From: Microbacterium sp. W4I20
Lineage (GTDB): Bacteria > Actinomycetota > Actinomycetes > Actinomycetales > Microbacteriaceae
NCBI RefSeq assembly: GCF_030816505.1
Contig: NZ_JAUSYB010000001.1
Span: 806,001-870,000, forward strand
Length of the DNA: 64,000 nucleotides
Direction of reading: 5' to 3'
Shown here one piece after another: positions 29,639 to 39,875 of this stretch; positions within the stretch are counted from its first letter, which is position 1, and each line of letters begins with the position of its first letter. The notes under the pieces are model-generated. The model saw only the letters and a program-made list of their open reading frames with translations. It did not search any database and was not told the origin of the DNA. The position numbers and the translations under genes were made by a program.

Positions 29639-29644
29639 TAGGCT
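29639..29644 (+). promoter_or_regulatory. -10 element (TAGGCT) for cysK-cysE
   Basis: TAGGCT lies about 34 bases before the cysK ATG; TTGGCT at 29613-29618 is a possible -35 but the spacing of 20 is long. This gene has a normal 5' leader with a ribosome site, unlike many neighbours. Confidence 0.4.
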
Positions 29645-29677
29645 GGTGCCGCAGCGACCCGCACAGGAAGGCTCCTC

Positions 29678-30616
29678 ATGCCCGGCATCCACGCAGACAT
29701 CACAACAGCGTTCGGCAACACCCCGCTCGTCCGCCTCAACAGAGTGGCCGAGGGCGTCGGCGCGACGGTGCTCGCCAAGCTCGAGTTCTACAACCCCGCA
29801 TCCAGCGTGAAGGACCGTCTCGGCATCGCCATCGTGGACGCCGCCGAGGCATCCGGAGAGCTGAAGCCGGGCGGCACGATCGTCGAGGCGACCAGCGGCA
29901 ACACGGGCATCGCCCTCGCCATGGTCGGCGCGGCCCGCGGGTACAAGGTCATCCTCACGATGCCGGCATCGATGTCGAAGGAGCGGCGGATGCTGCTCAA
30001 GGCGTTCGGCGCCGAACTGGTGCTGACCGACCCGACGAAGGGTATGACCAACGCGATCGCCGAGGCGGAGGAGATCGCCGCGAAGACTCCCGGCGCCGTC
30101 CTGGCGAAGCAGTTCGCGAACGAGGCCAACCCGGCCATCCACCGCAAGACCACGGCCGAGGAGATCCTCCGCGACACGGACGGCAAGGTCGACTACTTCG
30201 TCGCCGGCATCGGAACCGGCGGAACCATCACGGGCGTCGGCCAGGTGCTGAAGGAGCGCATCCCCGGCGTGAAGATCGTCGCCGTCGAGCCGAAGGACTC
30301 CCCCATCCTCACCGAGGGGCACCCCGGTCCGCACAAGATCCAGGGCATCGGGCCGAACTTCGTGCCGCCGATCCTCGACCGCGACGTGATCGACGAGGTC
30401 ATCGACGTGACGTTCGACGACGCCATCCGTCTGGCTCGCGACACCGCGGCCAAGGACGGCATCCTGGTCGGCATGTCGAGCGGAGCTGCGATCTGGGCGG
30501 CGCTCGAGATCGCCCGGCGTCCCGAGGCCGCGGGCAAGAACATCGTCGTGATCATCCCCTCGTTCGGTGAGCGCTACCTGTCGACGGCTCTGTACGAGCA
30601 CCTTCGCGACGAGTGA
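29678..30616 (+). CDS. cysK: Cysteine synthase A (O-acetylserine sulfhydrylase)
   Basis: PLP enzyme that makes cysteine from O-acetylserine and sulfide. The PLP lysine lies in [11 protein letters not shown], the substrate loop is [10 protein letters not shown], and the phosphate-binding [10 protein letters not shown] follows. 312 residues, standard. Preceded by AGGAAGG. Followed by cysE with a four-base overlap, so the two enzymes of cysteine synthesis, which form the cysteine synthase complex, are coupled. The C-terminal YEHLRDE differs from the chain end of some homologs. Confidence 0.97.
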   Translation: MPGIHADITTAFGNTPLVRLNRVAEGVGATVLAKLEFYNPASSVKDRLGIAIVDAAEASGELKPGGTIVEATSGNTGIALAMVGAARGYKVILTMPASMSKERRMLLKAFGAELVLTDPTKGMTNAIAEAEEIAAKTPGAVLAKQFANEANPAIHRKTTAEEILRDTDGKVDYFVAGIGTGGTITGVGQVLKERIPGVKIVAVEPKDSPILTEGHPGPHKIQGIGPNFVPPILDRDVIDEVIDVTFDDAIRLARDTAAKDGILVGMSSGAAIWAALEIARRPEAAGKNIVVIIPSFGERYLSTALYEHLRDE

Positions 30617-31188
30617 GTGCATCGATCAGGGCCCGCGTGCGCGAGGACATCGCTGCCGCGCGTCTGAGGGACCCCGCCGCCCGCAGTTCCCTCGAGGTGG
30701 CGCTGCTGTATCCGGGGCTGCACGCCATCTGGGCGCATCGGGTATCGCACGCGCTGTGGCGGCGCCGGCTGCGTCTGCTCGCCCGCGCCTCCTCGCAGCT
30801 GTCGCGGTGGCTGACCGGCATCGAGATCCATCCCGGTGCGCGCATCGGCCGTCGGTTCTTCATCGACCACGGCATGGGCGTGGTGATCGGCGAGACGGCC
30901 GAGATCGGCGACGACGTGATGCTCTATCACGGGGTCACGCTCGGCGGTCGCACGCGCGACTCCGGGAAGCGGCATCCGACGCTCGGTGACGGTGTCGCGG
31001 TCGGCGCCGGCGCCAAGATCCTCGGCCCGGTGACGATCGGCGCAGGCTCCGTGGTCGGCGCGAACGCCGTGGTCACCCGCGACGCCCCGGCGGACAGCAT
31101 CCTGGTGGGGGTCCCGGCGAAGCCGCGCCATCGCAGTGTCGGTGAGGACACGCGGGCGCTGCTCACCGCGCCCGACTATTCGATCTGA
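30613..31188 (+). CDS. cysE: Serine O-acetyltransferase
   Basis: Acetylates serine to O-acetylserine, substrate for the adjacent CysK. Left-handed beta-helix of hexapeptide repeats ([55 protein letters not shown]). 191 residues, the short EpsC-like form. It ends PDYSI; a terminal Ile is what inserts into CysK to form the cysteine synthase complex. GTG start overlaps the cysK stop (GTGA). Confidence 0.96.
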   Translation: MSASIRARVREDIAAARLRDPAARSSLEVALLYPGLHAIWAHRVSHALWRRRLRLLARASSQLSRWLTGIEIHPGARIGRRFFIDHGMGVVIGETAEIGDDVMLYHGVTLGGRTRDSGKRHPTLGDGVAVGAGAKILGPVTIGAGSVVGANAVVTRDAPADSILVGVPAKPRHRSVGEDTRALLTAPDYSI

Positions 31189-31195
31189 ACCGAGG

Positions 31196-31591
31196 TCACT
31201 CCTTCTCGGACTTCTTCCGCTTGAGGAAGACGAGCGGAAGCAGCACGCTGCCGAGTGCGGTGATCAGCCAGACGATGACCGCGCCGAGGAGCCAGCCCGT
31301 GGCGTCGACGATGCGGAGTCCGCCGATCGGCAGCAGCACCACGATGACGAGGGCGATGAGCGCCGAGATGATCCCGATGCCGCCCATCAGCACCGGGGCG
31401 TAGCGATCGGCGAGCCTGCCCACCAGCGGGGCGAGCACGCTCTGCACGATCGCGAAGATCAGGATGCAGATGACGAAGCCCCACCACTTGTCCCACTGGA
31501 TCTGGAAGCCCGGGAGGACGGCATCGGCGACGATGAGCCCGATGCCGGCCGAGACGACGTAGGTCAGCGCCCGGATGAGAAGTGTGATCAC
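31196..31591 (-). CDS. Phage-holin-family-like small membrane protein
   Basis: 131 residues, four predicted membrane helices (about 5-27, 38-58, 68-88, 96-122) and a basic C-terminal tail (FLKRKKSEKE). This matches the topology of the chromosomal proteins named phage holin family / YvlD-like in actinobacteria; no phage genes are nearby, so a lytic role is unlikely. GTG start with TAGGCT-N6 upstream, probably leaderless. Converges on cysE with seven bases between stops. Confidence 0.75.
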   Translation of the reverse strand: MITLLIRALTYVVSAGIGLIVADAVLPGFQIQWDKWWGFVICILIFAIVQSVLAPLVGRLADRYAPVLMGGIGIISALIALVIVVLLPIGGLRIVDATGWLLGAVIVWLITALGSVLLPLVFLKRKKSEKE

Positions 31592-31597
31592 GCGCCG

Positions 31598-31603
31598 AGC
31601 CTA
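31598..31603 (-). promoter_or_regulatory. -10 element (TAGGCT) of the small membrane protein gene, leaderless spacing
   Basis: TAGGCT-N6-GTG on the minus strand, same architecture as ispG and dxr. Confidence 0.45.
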
Positions 31604-31623
31604 GCGCTCGAGGCGTACCGTCG

Positions 31624-32703
31624 TCAGGAGTCGTTGCCGACGGCGGCGAGCTGGGCTTCCTCGTCGGCGGCGATCGCGCTCGTGATGATCGGATCGAGTG
31701 CGCCGTCCATCACCTGGTCGAGGTTGTAGGCCTTGAAGCCGGTGCGGTGATCCGCGATGCGGTTCTCCGGGAAGTTGTAGGTGCGGATGCGCTCCGAGCG
31801 GTCCATGCCGCGGATCTGCGACCTGCGCACATCGGAGGCAGCGGCGGCCAGCTCTTCCTGCTGCCGTGCGAGCAGGCGGGCGCGCAGCACGCGCATTCCG
31901 GCCTCGCGGTTCTGCAGCTGCGACTTCTCGTTCTGCATCGAGACGACGATGCCGGTCGGCACGTGGGTGATGCGCACGGCGGAGTCGGTGGTGTTGACGG
32001 ATTGACCGCCCGGGCCTGACGACCTGAACACGTCGATCTTGAGATCGTTCTGGTCGATCTGGATCTCTTCGGGCTCATCGACCTCGGGGAACACCAGCAC
32101 GCCGGTGGTCGAGGTGTGGATGCGTCCCTGCGACTCGGTCGCGGGAACCCGCTGCACACGGTGCACGCCACCCTCGTACTTGAGGTGGGCCCAGACTCCC
32201 TGAGCAGGATCGGTGGACGAGCCCTTGATCGCGACCTGGACGTCCTTGTAGCCGCCGAGGTCGGACTCGTTGCGCTCCAGCAGTTCGGTCTTCCAGCCCT
32301 TGGACGCCGCGTACTGCACGTACATGCGCAGCAGGTCGGCGGCGAACAGCGCCGATTCGGCGCCGCCCTCCCCTGCCTTGATCTCCATGATCACGTCACG
32401 GGCGTCGTCAGGATCGCGCGGGATCAGCAGACGGCGCAGTCGCTCCTGCGTTGTCTGCAGCTCCTCTTCCATCGCGGGGATCTCGGCCGCGATCGACTCG
32501 TCCTCGCGCGCGAACTCGCGTGCGGTGTCCAGATCGTCGGATGCCGCCACCCATGCGTCGTACGCGGCGACGATCCTCGACAGCTCGGCGTAGCGACGGT
32601 TGACGCGCTTCGCTCGGGCGGCGTCGGCGTGCACCGCCGGGTCGGAGAGCTCCTCCTGCACCCGGCGATGCTCGTCGATCAGAGTCTGGACGGACTCGAA
32701 CAC
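31624..32703 (-). CDS. prfA: Peptide chain release factor 1
   Basis: Reads UAA and UAG stop codons and triggers peptide release. It has the RF1-specific PAT tripeptide ([14 protein letters not shown]) that recognises the stop codon, and the catalytic GGQ in [20 protein letters not shown], the substrate of PrmC. 359 residues from the GTG at 32703; the open frame extends upstream into rho as a shadow. Only 10 bases separate it from rho, so it is probably cotranscribed. Confidence 0.97.
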   Translation of the reverse strand: MFESVQTLIDEHRRVQEELSDPAVHADAARAKRVNRRYAELSRIVAAYDAWVAASDDLDTAREFAREDESIAAEIPAMEEELQTTQERLRRLLIPRDPDDARDVIMEIKAGEGGAESALFAADLLRMYVQYAASKGWKTELLERNESDLGGYKDVQVAIKGSSTDPAQGVWAHLKYEGGVHRVQRVPATESQGRIHTSTTGVLVFPEVDEPEEIQIDQNDLKIDVFRSSGPGGQSVNTTDSAVRITHVPTGIVVSMQNEKSQLQNREAGMRVLRARLLARQQEELAAAASDVRRSQIRGMDRSERIRTYNFPENRIADHRTGFKAYNLDQVMDGALDPIITSAIAADEEAQLAAVGNDS

Positions 32704-32713
32704 GTCAGGCCGC

Positions 32714-34786
32714 TCAGCGGATGTTGTTGTCGTGACCGTGCCCACCCGAGGGGAGCGTCGGGATCGACTTCTGCATCTGCACGAGGAACTCGACGTTCGA
32801 GTGCGTCTCCTTGAGCTTGCCGAGGACGACCTCGAGCGCCTGCTGCTGGTCGAGGCCGGCGAGGGCACGACGCAGCTTCCAGGTGATCTTGACCTCGTCG
32901 GCCGAGAGCAGCATCTCTTCGCGGCGGGTGCTCGACGCGTTCACGTCGACAGCCGGGAAGATGCGCTTGTCGGCGAGAGCGCGCGACAGGCGCAGCTCGC
33001 TGTTGCCGGTGCCCTTGAACTCCTCGAAGATGACCTCGTCCATCTTGGAACCGGTCTCGACGAGCGCCGTCGCGAGGATCGTGAGCGATCCACCGTTCTC
33101 GATGTTGCGCGCCGCGCCGAAGAACCGCTTGGGCGGGTACAGGGCGGACGCGTCGACGCCGCCGCTCAGGACGCGACCGGATGCCGGTGCGGCCAGGTTG
33201 TACGCGCGGCCGAGGCGGGTGATCGAGTCGAGCAGCACGACCACGTCGCGGCCCAGCTCGACCAGACGCTTGGCGCGCTCGATGGCGAGCTCGGCGACCG
33301 TGGTGTGGTCTTCGGCGGGGCGGTCGAACGTCGAGGCGATGACCTCGCCCTTGACTGTGCGCTCCATGTCGGTGACCTCTTCGGGGCGCTCGTCGACGAG
33401 CACGACCATGAGGTGGACCTCGGGGTTGTTCTGTGCGATCGCGTTGGCGATCTGCTGCAGCACGATGGTCTTACCGGCCTTGGGCGGCGCGACGATGAGG
33501 CCGCGCTGGCCCTTGCCGATCGGCGCCACCAGGTCGATGATGCGCTGGGTCAGCTTCTCCGGCACCGTCTCCAGGCGCAGACGCTCCTGGGGGTACAGCG
33601 GGGTGAGCTTGCCGAACTCGACGCGGGTCGCGGCGTCGTCGATGGACAGACCGTTGATCGAGTCGACCTTGACCAGGGCGTTGTACTTCTGGCGCCCCTG
33701 CTGCTCGCCCTCACGGGGCTGCTTGATCGAACCGACGACCGCGTCGCCCTTGCGCAGGTTGTACTTCTTGACCTGACCGAGAGAGACGTAGACGTCGCTC
33801 GGGCCGGCCAGGTAGCCCGTGGTGCGGACGAAGGCGTAGTTGTCGAGCACGTCGAGGATGCCGGCGATCGGGATCAGGACGTCGTCCTCGCCGATCTCGG
33901 TGTCGAACTCGTCGGTCGGCTCCGCGCCGCGACGCTTGTTGCGCTGACGGTTGCGGTTGTTGCCATTGGCCTGGTCGTCAGCGGCGGCCTGCGGCTGCTG
34001 CTGCTCCTGGGCGGTGCCGTTCTGGCCCCGACCGCGGTTGCGGCTGCGGTTGCGGTTGCGGTTGCGACCGCCCTGCTCCTCGCCGTCGCCGGAATCGCCG
34101 GAGTCGTCCGACTGCGCGTTGTCCGACTGCCCGTTGCTGTCCTTCTGGGCGTTGTCGTTGCGCGCGTTGTCGTTGCGACCGTTCTCGTTGCGGCCGTTCT
34201 CGTTACGTGCACCGGAGTTGCGGCCGTTGCGACCGTTGCCGCTGCGAGCGTTGTCGCTCTGCTGTCCGTCGTTCTCGTTGCTCTCAGCGCGCGAGTCATC
34301 GCTCTGCGAGTCGGAGGTCGCGGTGTCGCTGTTCGACTCCGCGGCCTGGCCGTCGGCGTCGGCGGCGGGCTTCTGCGCGCCGCGGCGGCCGCGCCCGGTG
34401 GTCTTCGGTGCGGCCTCGGCCGCCGCCTCGGCGGTCTCGGCTGCTGCCGCGGCCGGTGCGGCGTCGGCGGCCGGAGCCTCGGCATCCGCCTTCTTGGCAC
34501 GGCTGCGACGCGGTGCCTTCGCCTTGGGGGCGGCTTCCGCCTTCTCGGCGCCGTCGCCGGCGGGAGCTGCCTGGGGCTCGGTCGCCGCGGGGGCGGCATC
34601 CGTCTTCTCAGCGGCCTTCTCGGCAGCCTTCTCCGCCTTGGCGGCGGCGGTCGCGCTGGTGGCACGACGCGGCGCGCGCTTGCGCGGCGCCGTGGCTTCA
34701 GCGGTCGAATCGGTGCTGGGTGCCGACGCGGGGGCGTCGACTGCCGCAGACGTCTGATCGTTCTGGGTCTCGGAGAGGTTCTCCAC
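32714..34786 (-). CDS. rho: Transcription termination factor Rho with long disordered N-terminal insertion
   Basis: RNA-dependent helicase that ends transcription. The C-terminal 390 residues are canonical: RNA-binding domain ([18 protein letters not shown]), P-loop [26 protein letters not shown], and [12 protein letters not shown] (Q- and R-loop region). The first about 300 residues are low complexity: an Ala/Lys/Glu part (about 30-150), then Asn/Asp/Arg/Gln-rich repeats such as [16 protein letters not shown] (about 190-290). Actinobacterial Rho proteins carry such arms and terminate structured GC-rich RNA well. The GTG at 34786 has AAGGGAG five bases upstream; an ATG at 34807 would put that site inside the gene. 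690 residues. Confidence 0.95.
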   Translation of the reverse strand: MENLSETQNDQTSAAVDAPASAPSTDSTAEATAPRKRAPRRATSATAAAKAEKAAEKAAEKTDAAPAATEPQAAPAGDGAEKAEAAPKAKAPRRSRAKKADAEAPAADAAPAAAAAETAEAAAEAAPKTTGRGRRGAQKPAADADGQAAESNSDTATSDSQSDDSRAESNENDGQQSDNARSGNGRNGRNSGARNENGRNENGRNDNARNDNAQKDSNGQSDNAQSDDSGDSGDGEEQGGRNRNRNRSRNRGRGQNGTAQEQQQPQAAADDQANGNNRNRQRNKRRGAEPTDEFDTEIGEDDVLIPIAGILDVLDNYAFVRTTGYLAGPSDVYVSLGQVKKYNLRKGDAVVGSIKQPREGEQQGRQKYNALVKVDSINGLSIDDAATRVEFGKLTPLYPQERLRLETVPEKLTQRIIDLVAPIGKGQRGLIVAPPKAGKTIVLQQIANAIAQNNPEVHLMVVLVDERPEEVTDMERTVKGEVIASTFDRPAEDHTTVAELAIERAKRLVELGRDVVVLLDSITRLGRAYNLAAPASGRVLSGGVDASALYPPKRFFGAARNIENGGSLTILATALVETGSKMDEVIFEEFKGTGNSELRLSRALADKRIFPAVDVNASSTRREEMLLSADEVKITWKLRRALAGLDQQQALEVVLGKLKETHSNVEFLVQMQKSIPTLPSGGHGHDNNIR

Positions 34787-34966
34787 GAGTACTCCCTTAT
34801 ATGTCATGGGGAATGAGCGTTCCACGCGCACAACGGGTGCTGCGCACGATCGCACGGGCTGACGCTCGGCGCCAGCCGGCCTCGGCACGAAGCTCTGGAG
34901 AGAGCAGTGCCACAGGGGTTTGCGTGCGGGTCTTGCAAGATTTGCAATGGGGCCAGATTCACGAAA
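34787..34966 (-). other. 5' region of rho / end of thrB operon
   Basis: 180 bases with no gene. Two TTGCAA hexamers in direct repeat lie at 34933-34948 (plus strand) and could be part of a promoter reading into rho, but I see no convincing -10 at proper spacing. Rho genes are often autoregulated through their leader; nothing here proves it. Confidence 0.4.
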
Positions 34967-35914
34967 CTACGTGGAGCCCTCCGCTCGATTCCCCACTGTA
35001 CCACCACGGACGTCGACCGCGAGCAGAAGCGCCTCCCACGGGGTGTCGGTGATCCGGTCGGCCAGCTCGACGGCATCCTGACGGCTGCCGGGCCCGTCCG
35101 CGAGCACGAGCACGCTGGGGCCGGCACCCGAGACCACCGCCGCGAAGCCCGCGGCCCGCAGCGCCTGCACGAGGCGCTGCGTCTCCGGCATCGCTCCGGC
35201 GCGGTAGTCCTGGTGCAGCCGGTCGGCCGTCGCATCGAGCAGCAGTTCGGGGCTTTGCATGAGCGCGGCAATGAGCAGGGCCGACCGCGAGACGTTGAAG
35301 ATCGCGTCCGCCGTGGAGACCTGCGGCGGCTGCAGCGAGCGTGCCTGTGAGGTCGACATCGTGTAGGCGGGCACGAGCACGAGCGGCGAGACGCCGCGAT
35401 GCACCAGCAGCTTCTTGTGCTGCGGTCCGCGCTCTCCCACCCAGGCGATCGTCAGGCCGCCGAAGAGCGCCGGGGCGACGTTGTCGGGGTGCCCTTCGAG
35501 CTCGGTGGCGAGCCGGAGGAGATCGGCATCGCTGATCTCGACGTCACCTTCGAGCAGTCCCTTCGCCGCGAGCACGCCGGCCACGACGGCGGCACCGGAG
35601 GATCCGAGGCCACGACCGTGCGGCACGCCGTTCTCTGCGATGATCCGCAGACCCGGAACGGGACGACCGGCATCGGTGAAGACGTGCGCGATCGTGCGCA
35701 CGATCAGGTTCGAGTCATCACGCGGGATGTCGGCGGCGCCGGTGCCCGACACCTCGATCTCGAGCTCCCCTTCGGGAAGCGCCGTGACCTGCAGGGTGTC
35801 GTAGATGCTGAGCGCCAGGCCCAGCGTGTCGAACCCCGGGCCGAGGTTCGCGCTCGTGGCGGGGACGCGCACCTCCACGGTGCGCCCCTCGCCGGAGGCG
35901 GGCGCCGCGTCCAT
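34967..35914 (-). CDS. thrB: Homoserine kinase
   Basis: GHMP kinase that phosphorylates homoserine in threonine synthesis. Motifs: VRVPATSANLGPGFDTLGLAL, the ATP-binding VPHGRGLGSSGAAVVAG, and GFAAVVSGAGPSVLVLAD near the end. 315 residues. The ATG at 35914 is preferred over the overlapping GTG at 35920 because GGAAGG lies nine bases upstream of the former and only three of the latter. Follows hom directly; thrC, usually between them, is absent here. Confidence 0.95.
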   Translation of the reverse strand: MDAAPASGEGRTVEVRVPATSANLGPGFDTLGLALSIYDTLQVTALPEGELEIEVSGTGAADIPRDDSNLIVRTIAHVFTDAGRPVPGLRIIAENGVPHGRGLGSSGAAVVAGVLAAKGLLEGDVEISDADLLRLATELEGHPDNVAPALFGGLTIAWVGERGPQHKKLLVHRGVSPLVLVPAYTMSTSQARSLQPPQVSTADAIFNVSRSALLIAALMQSPELLLDATADRLHQDYRAGAMPETQRLVQALRAAGFAAVVSGAGPSVLVLADGPGSRQDAVELADRITDTPWEALLLAVDVRGGTVGNRAEGST

Positions 35915-35916
35915 CG

Positions 35917-37221
35917 TCACTCGCCTTCCACGCGGAGCACCGAGACGACCCGCTCGACGACGGAGCTGTCGGCGAGGGCGTCGACGGTCGCGCTGAGCGC
36001 CTGCTCGCTCGCGCGGTGCGTGCCGATGACGAGACGCGCGGTGGGCTCGTCCTCGCCCTCCACGGTCTGCACGACCGTCGCGACGGAGACTCCCCCGTCG
36101 CTCAGCGTGCCGGCCACCGTGGCGAGCACACCCGGCGCATCCGCGACTTCGAGCGTGATCTGGTAGCGCGTCGTGACATGTCCGATCGGGACGACCGGGA
36201 GGTTCGCCCTGGTGGACTCGCCCACCCCGACCCCGCCAGCGATGTGGCGACGGGCCGCCGAGACGACGTCGCCCAGCACGGCGGATGCGGTCTGCACGCC
36301 GCCCGCACCGGCACCGTAGAACATCAACGACCCCGCGGCCTCCGCCTCGACGAACACGGCATTGTTCGCGCCGTGCACGGTGGCGAGCGGGTGAGAGGTC
36401 GGGACCAGCGCGGGGTACACGCGCACCGAGATCGACTCGACGCCATCGGCCTCGATGCGCTCGCACACTGCGAGCAGCTTGATCACGAAGCCGGCGGCGC
36501 GCGCCTCCTCGATCATCGAGGCCGTGACAGAGGAGATGCCCTCGCGGTACACGGCTTCCAGCGGAACGGCCGTGTGGAACGCGAGGCTCGCGAGGATCGC
36601 CGCCTTCTGTGCGGCGTCATAGCCCTCGACGTCGGCGGTCGGATCCGCTTCGGCGTAGCCCAGCCGCTGCGCGTCGGCGAGGACGTCGGCGAAGTCGGCT
36701 CCCTCGGTCTCCATGCGGTCGAGGATGTAGTTGGTGGTCCCGTTGACGATGCCCATGATGCGCACGACCCGGTCGCCGGCGAGCGAATCGCGCAGCGGGC
36801 GGATGATCGGGATCGCGCCCGCTGCCGCCGCCTCGTAGTAGACCGAGGCCCCGACGCGATCGGCGGCTTCGAACAGTTCCGGACCGTGAGTGGCCAGCAG
36901 CGCCTTGTTCGCGGTCACGACATCGGCGCCGGAGCCGATCGCCTGCAGGATGCTGGTGCGCGCCGGCTCGATGCCGCCGATGAGCTCGATCACGATGTCC
37001 GAGCCGAGGATGAGCGACTCGGCATCCGTGGTGAAGAGCTCCTTCGGCAGGTCGACGTCGCGCGGTGCGTCGACGTCGCGGACGGCGATGCCTGCGAGCT
37101 CCAGCTGCGCACCGGCGCGGTCGGCGAGCTCATCGCCATGGCGCAGCAGCAGAGCTGCGACCTGAGAGCCGACCGCTCCCGCGCCCAGCAATGCGACGCG
37201 AAGTCGTCGGTAGTCAGTCAT
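35917..37221 (-). CDS. hom: Homoserine dehydrogenase
   Basis: NAD(P)H-dependent reduction of aspartate semialdehyde to homoserine, the branch point to Thr and Met. N-terminal VALLGAGAVGSQVA nucleotide site, catalytic TNYILDRMETEGADFADVLADAQRLGYAEADPTADVEGYDAAQK, and a C-terminal ACT domain (about 350-434: YQITLEVADAPGVLATVAGTLSDGGVSVATVVQ) that gives threonine feedback control. 434 residues. ATG overlaps the lysA stop by four bases (ATGA), with GAAGGAG upstream. Confidence 0.97.
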   Translation of the reverse strand: MTDYRRLRVALLGAGAVGSQVAALLLRHGDELADRAGAQLELAGIAVRDVDAPRDVDLPKELFTTDAESLILGSDIVIELIGGIEPARTSILQAIGSGADVVTANKALLATHGPELFEAADRVGASVYYEAAAAGAIPIIRPLRDSLAGDRVVRIMGIVNGTTNYILDRMETEGADFADVLADAQRLGYAEADPTADVEGYDAAQKAAILASLAFHTAVPLEAVYREGISSVTASMIEEARAAGFVIKLLAVCERIEADGVESISVRVYPALVPTSHPLATVHGANNAVFVEAEAAGSLMFYGAGAGGVQTASAVLGDVVSAARRHIAGGVGVGESTRANLPVVPIGHVTTRYQITLEVADAPGVLATVAGTLSDGGVSVATVVQTVEGEDEPTARLVIGTHRASEQALSATVDALADSSVVERVVSVLRVEGE

Positions 37222-38662
37222 CGTTGCTCCTTCGGAGGGGTTCGTTCAGGTTCGTCGCGGGATCGGGTCCCGTCGATGCCCGCGTCCCTGGCCAGCAGGT
37301 CGTCGATGGTCTCGCCGCGGACGATGACCGACGAACGGCCGTTCCGGACGGCGACCACCGGAGGACGCGGAACGTGGTTGTAGTTGCTCGACAACGCGGC
37401 GCAGTATGCGCCGGTCGCGGGCACGGCGAGCAGATCGCCCGGGACGAGGTCCGCGGGAAGGTACTCGTGATCGACGACGACGTCGCCGGACTCGCAGTGC
37501 TTGCCGACGACGCGGCTGAGCTGCGGTTCGCCGTCGCCGACGCGCGAGGCGATCCGGGCGGAGAACTGGGCGCCGTAGAGGGCGGTGCGGGCGTTGTCGC
37601 TCATCCCGCCGTCGACGCTGATATACCGGCGCACGGCGCCCGATTCGATCGTCACATCCTTCGTGGTGCCGACCTCGTAGAAGGTGACTCCGGCCGTGCC
37701 GATGATCGCGCGCCCGGGCTCGAAGGACAGCGCCGGGACCGGGATGCCGCGTGCGGCGCAGCCCTCGGCGACCGCGGCCACGATCTCGCCGGCCAGCACC
37801 TCGATGGGCGTCGGGTCGTCGCTGCGCGTGTACGCGATTCCGAAACCTCCGCCGAGGTTCAGCTGGGGCACGGGCCCGCCGTCGAGGAGCGCGGCGTGCA
37901 ACTCCAGCACCCGCGACGCCGACTCGCGGAAACCCGCGACGCCGAAGATCTGCGAGCCGATGTGACAGTGCAGGCCGGCGAAGTCCAGCCCCGGGATCTC
38001 CCGGATGCGCGCGACCGCCGCCTCCACCTCCGCGAGCGGGAAGCCGAACTTCTGGTCTTCGTGCGCGGTCGCGAGGAACTCGTGGGTCTCGGCGTGGACG
38101 CCGCTGATCACCCGGACGAGCACGCGCTGCACGGCACCCGTCTGGGCGGTGATCGCGGCCAGACGCTCGATCTCGATCGCACTGTCCACGATGATCGTCC
38201 CGACGCCGGACCGGACGGCGCGCTCCAGCTCGGCCGTCGATTTGTTGTTGCCGTGGAATCCGAGCGACGCGGGTGAGACGCCGGCGGCGAGCGCCACCTC
38301 GAGCTCTCCTCCGGTGCACACATCGACGCGCAGCCCCTCATCGACGACCCAGCGCGCGACGGTCGTGCTCAGGAACGCCTTGCCCGCGTAGTAGACCTGC
38401 GCGGTGGTGCCATGCTCCCCCGCAGCCCGATCGAAAGCCAGGCGGAACGCTCTGGCGCGCCCGCGCACCTCGTCCTCGTCGAGCACGAGAACCGGCGTTC
38501 CGTAGGTGCGGGGGCGAGGTCGGCGGCGCTCACGCCGGCGATGCTCAGGACTCCGTCGGGATCACGGACAGCCGACTCCGGCCAGACCCCGCTGGCGAGG
38601 TCGTTCGCGTCCTCGGGTACGACGAGCCATTCCGGAGCAAGCGAATCGGCAGGGAGAAGCAC
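37218..38662 (-). pseudogene. lysA: Diaminopimelate decarboxylase with apparent -1 frameshift near the N-terminus
   Basis: PLP enzyme making lysine from meso-DAP. The main frame (from 38486) holds the catalytic lysine in VYYAGKAFLS, GFHGNNKS, HCHIGSQI, NLGGGFGIAYT, EPGRAIIG, CESGDVV and YNHVPRP, so the barrel and C-terminal domain are complete. The N-terminal arm (LAPEWLVVPEDANDLASGVWPESAV ... IAGVSAADLA) is in another frame from the GTG at 38662. The join is at five G in a row (38510-38514, plus strand); six would give DLAPRTYGTPVLVLDEDEVR, a normal LysA. The gene should be needed for lysine, so a base-call error is more likely than decay. Four-base overlap with hom. Confidence 0.85.
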
Positions 38663-38797
38663 GGAGCACCAATCGTCGGGAGGATCTCGGGCTGAACGCC
38701 CGCAGCGAGATTCCCCCGATTCTATGGCACCGCCTGCGGGCGCTTCGTCATGGTGACACCCGGCGTCAAGCCCCTGCGGCTGTTCTACGGCGCCTCA

Positions 38798-38803
38798 TAG
38801 GGT
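38798..38803 (+). promoter_or_regulatory. -10 element (TAGGGT) of the YihY gene, leaderless spacing
   Basis: TAGGGT-N6-GTG favours the GTG at 38810 over the ATG one codon later as the start. Confidence 0.45.
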
Positions 38804-38809
38804 GGGGCT

Positions 38810-39859
38810 GTGATGAACTCCGAATCGTCCTCCGAGACTCCGAAGCGGCCGGGACTCGTCCCCCGCGTGAGCCAGGCCGTCATCGCGTGGGCTCTGCGCC
38901 GGCGCCTCGTCCGCGCCGCGCTGCTGTATTCGGAGCGCCGAGGACCCATGCTCGCCGACAGCGTCACGTACCGCGCGCTCTTCAGCGTCTTCGCCGGAGT
39001 ACTGCTCGGGTTCTCGATCGCGGCGCTGTGGCTCTCGGGGAACCCCGAGGCGTGGCGGGCGATCATCGATGCCGTGCAGTCCGTGGTGCCCGGGCTCATC
39101 GGCGAGGACGGCGTGATCAAGACAACCGATCTCGAACAGCCGGCATCCTTCTCGATCGCCGGCATCATCTCCCTCGTCGCCCTCGTGGGTGCAGCCCTGG
39201 GGGCGATCGGATCGCTGCGCACGGCGGTGCGGGTGATCTCCGGCACCACGCACGACGACATCCTCTGGATCTGGGTGATCGTGCGCAACCTGCTGCTGGC
39301 GCTCGGCATCGGCGTCTCGTTCGTGGCCGCTGCAGCCGTGACCTTCGTCGGACAGCTCGGTGTCACGTGGGTCAGCGGACTGCTCGGGCTGTCGCCCGAC
39401 TCCCCGCTGGTGAGCTGGACGGTCCCCGTGATCTCCCTCGTGGTCGTCTTCGCCCTCGACACGATCCTTCTGATCGGCGTCTTCCGTCTGCTCTCGGGTG
39501 TACGCCCCGCCGGACGGTCGCTGTGGAGCGGTGCCCTGCTCGGCGCGTTCGGGCTCGTCGTGCTCCAGCAGCTGTCCAGTCTGTTCGTCGGCGGCGCCAC
39601 CAGCAACCCGCTCCTCGCCTCCTTCGCCTCGCTCCTGGCGCTTCTGATCTGGCTCAACCTGTCGACCCAGGTCATGCTGCTCGCCTGCGCCTTCATCGTG
39701 ACGGCCGAGGAGGAACGAACCGACCGGGTGCACCAGAAGTTCGGTGCCACGACGTTCCCGCAGCGTCGGCTCCAGCGTGCCGAGGTCGACGTGCAGATCG
39801 CGACCGCCGAGCTCCGGGCCGCGCAGAAGGCAGCGGCAGGCGAGGACGGCAAGTCCTGA
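38810..39859 (+). CDS. YihY/virulence factor BrkB family membrane protein
   Basis: About six membrane helices starting with MLADSVTYRALFSVFAGVLLGFSIAALWL and including the family blocks LGAIGSLRTAVRVI and SFASLLALLIWLNLSTQVMLLACAFIVTAEEE. The family was once called RNase BN by mistake; its function is unsettled, with envelope or transport roles proposed. The 349-residue chain has a charged cytoplasmic C-terminal helix. Divergent from lysA. Confidence 0.88.
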   Translation: MMNSESSSETPKRPGLVPRVSQAVIAWALRRRLVRAALLYSERRGPMLADSVTYRALFSVFAGVLLGFSIAALWLSGNPEAWRAIIDAVQSVVPGLIGEDGVIKTTDLEQPASFSIAGIISLVALVGAALGAIGSLRTAVRVISGTTHDDILWIWVIVRNLLLALGIGVSFVAAAAVTFVGQLGVTWVSGLLGLSPDSPLVSWTVPVISLVVVFALDTILLIGVFRLLSGVRPAGRSLWSGALLGAFGLVVLQQLSSLFVGGATSNPLLASFASLLALLIWLNLSTQVMLLACAFIVTAEEERTDRVHQKFGATTFPQRRLQRAEVDVQIATAELRAAQKAAAGEDGKS

Positions 39860-39875
39860 GTCGCACGCCTCGTCG

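Noticed and set aside
31196..31591. Prophage remnant, from the holin-like protein
   Set aside because: The gene is a chromosomal membrane-protein family and has no phage neighbours.
33900..34700. CRISPR-like or satellite repeat array inside rho
   Set aside because: Repeats are short, codon-phased and encode the disordered arm; no spacers.
32600..34816. A 738-codon plus-strand frame opposite rho with a repetitive Val/Ala/Leu tail
   Set aside because: The repeats are the complement of the low-complexity Rho arm.
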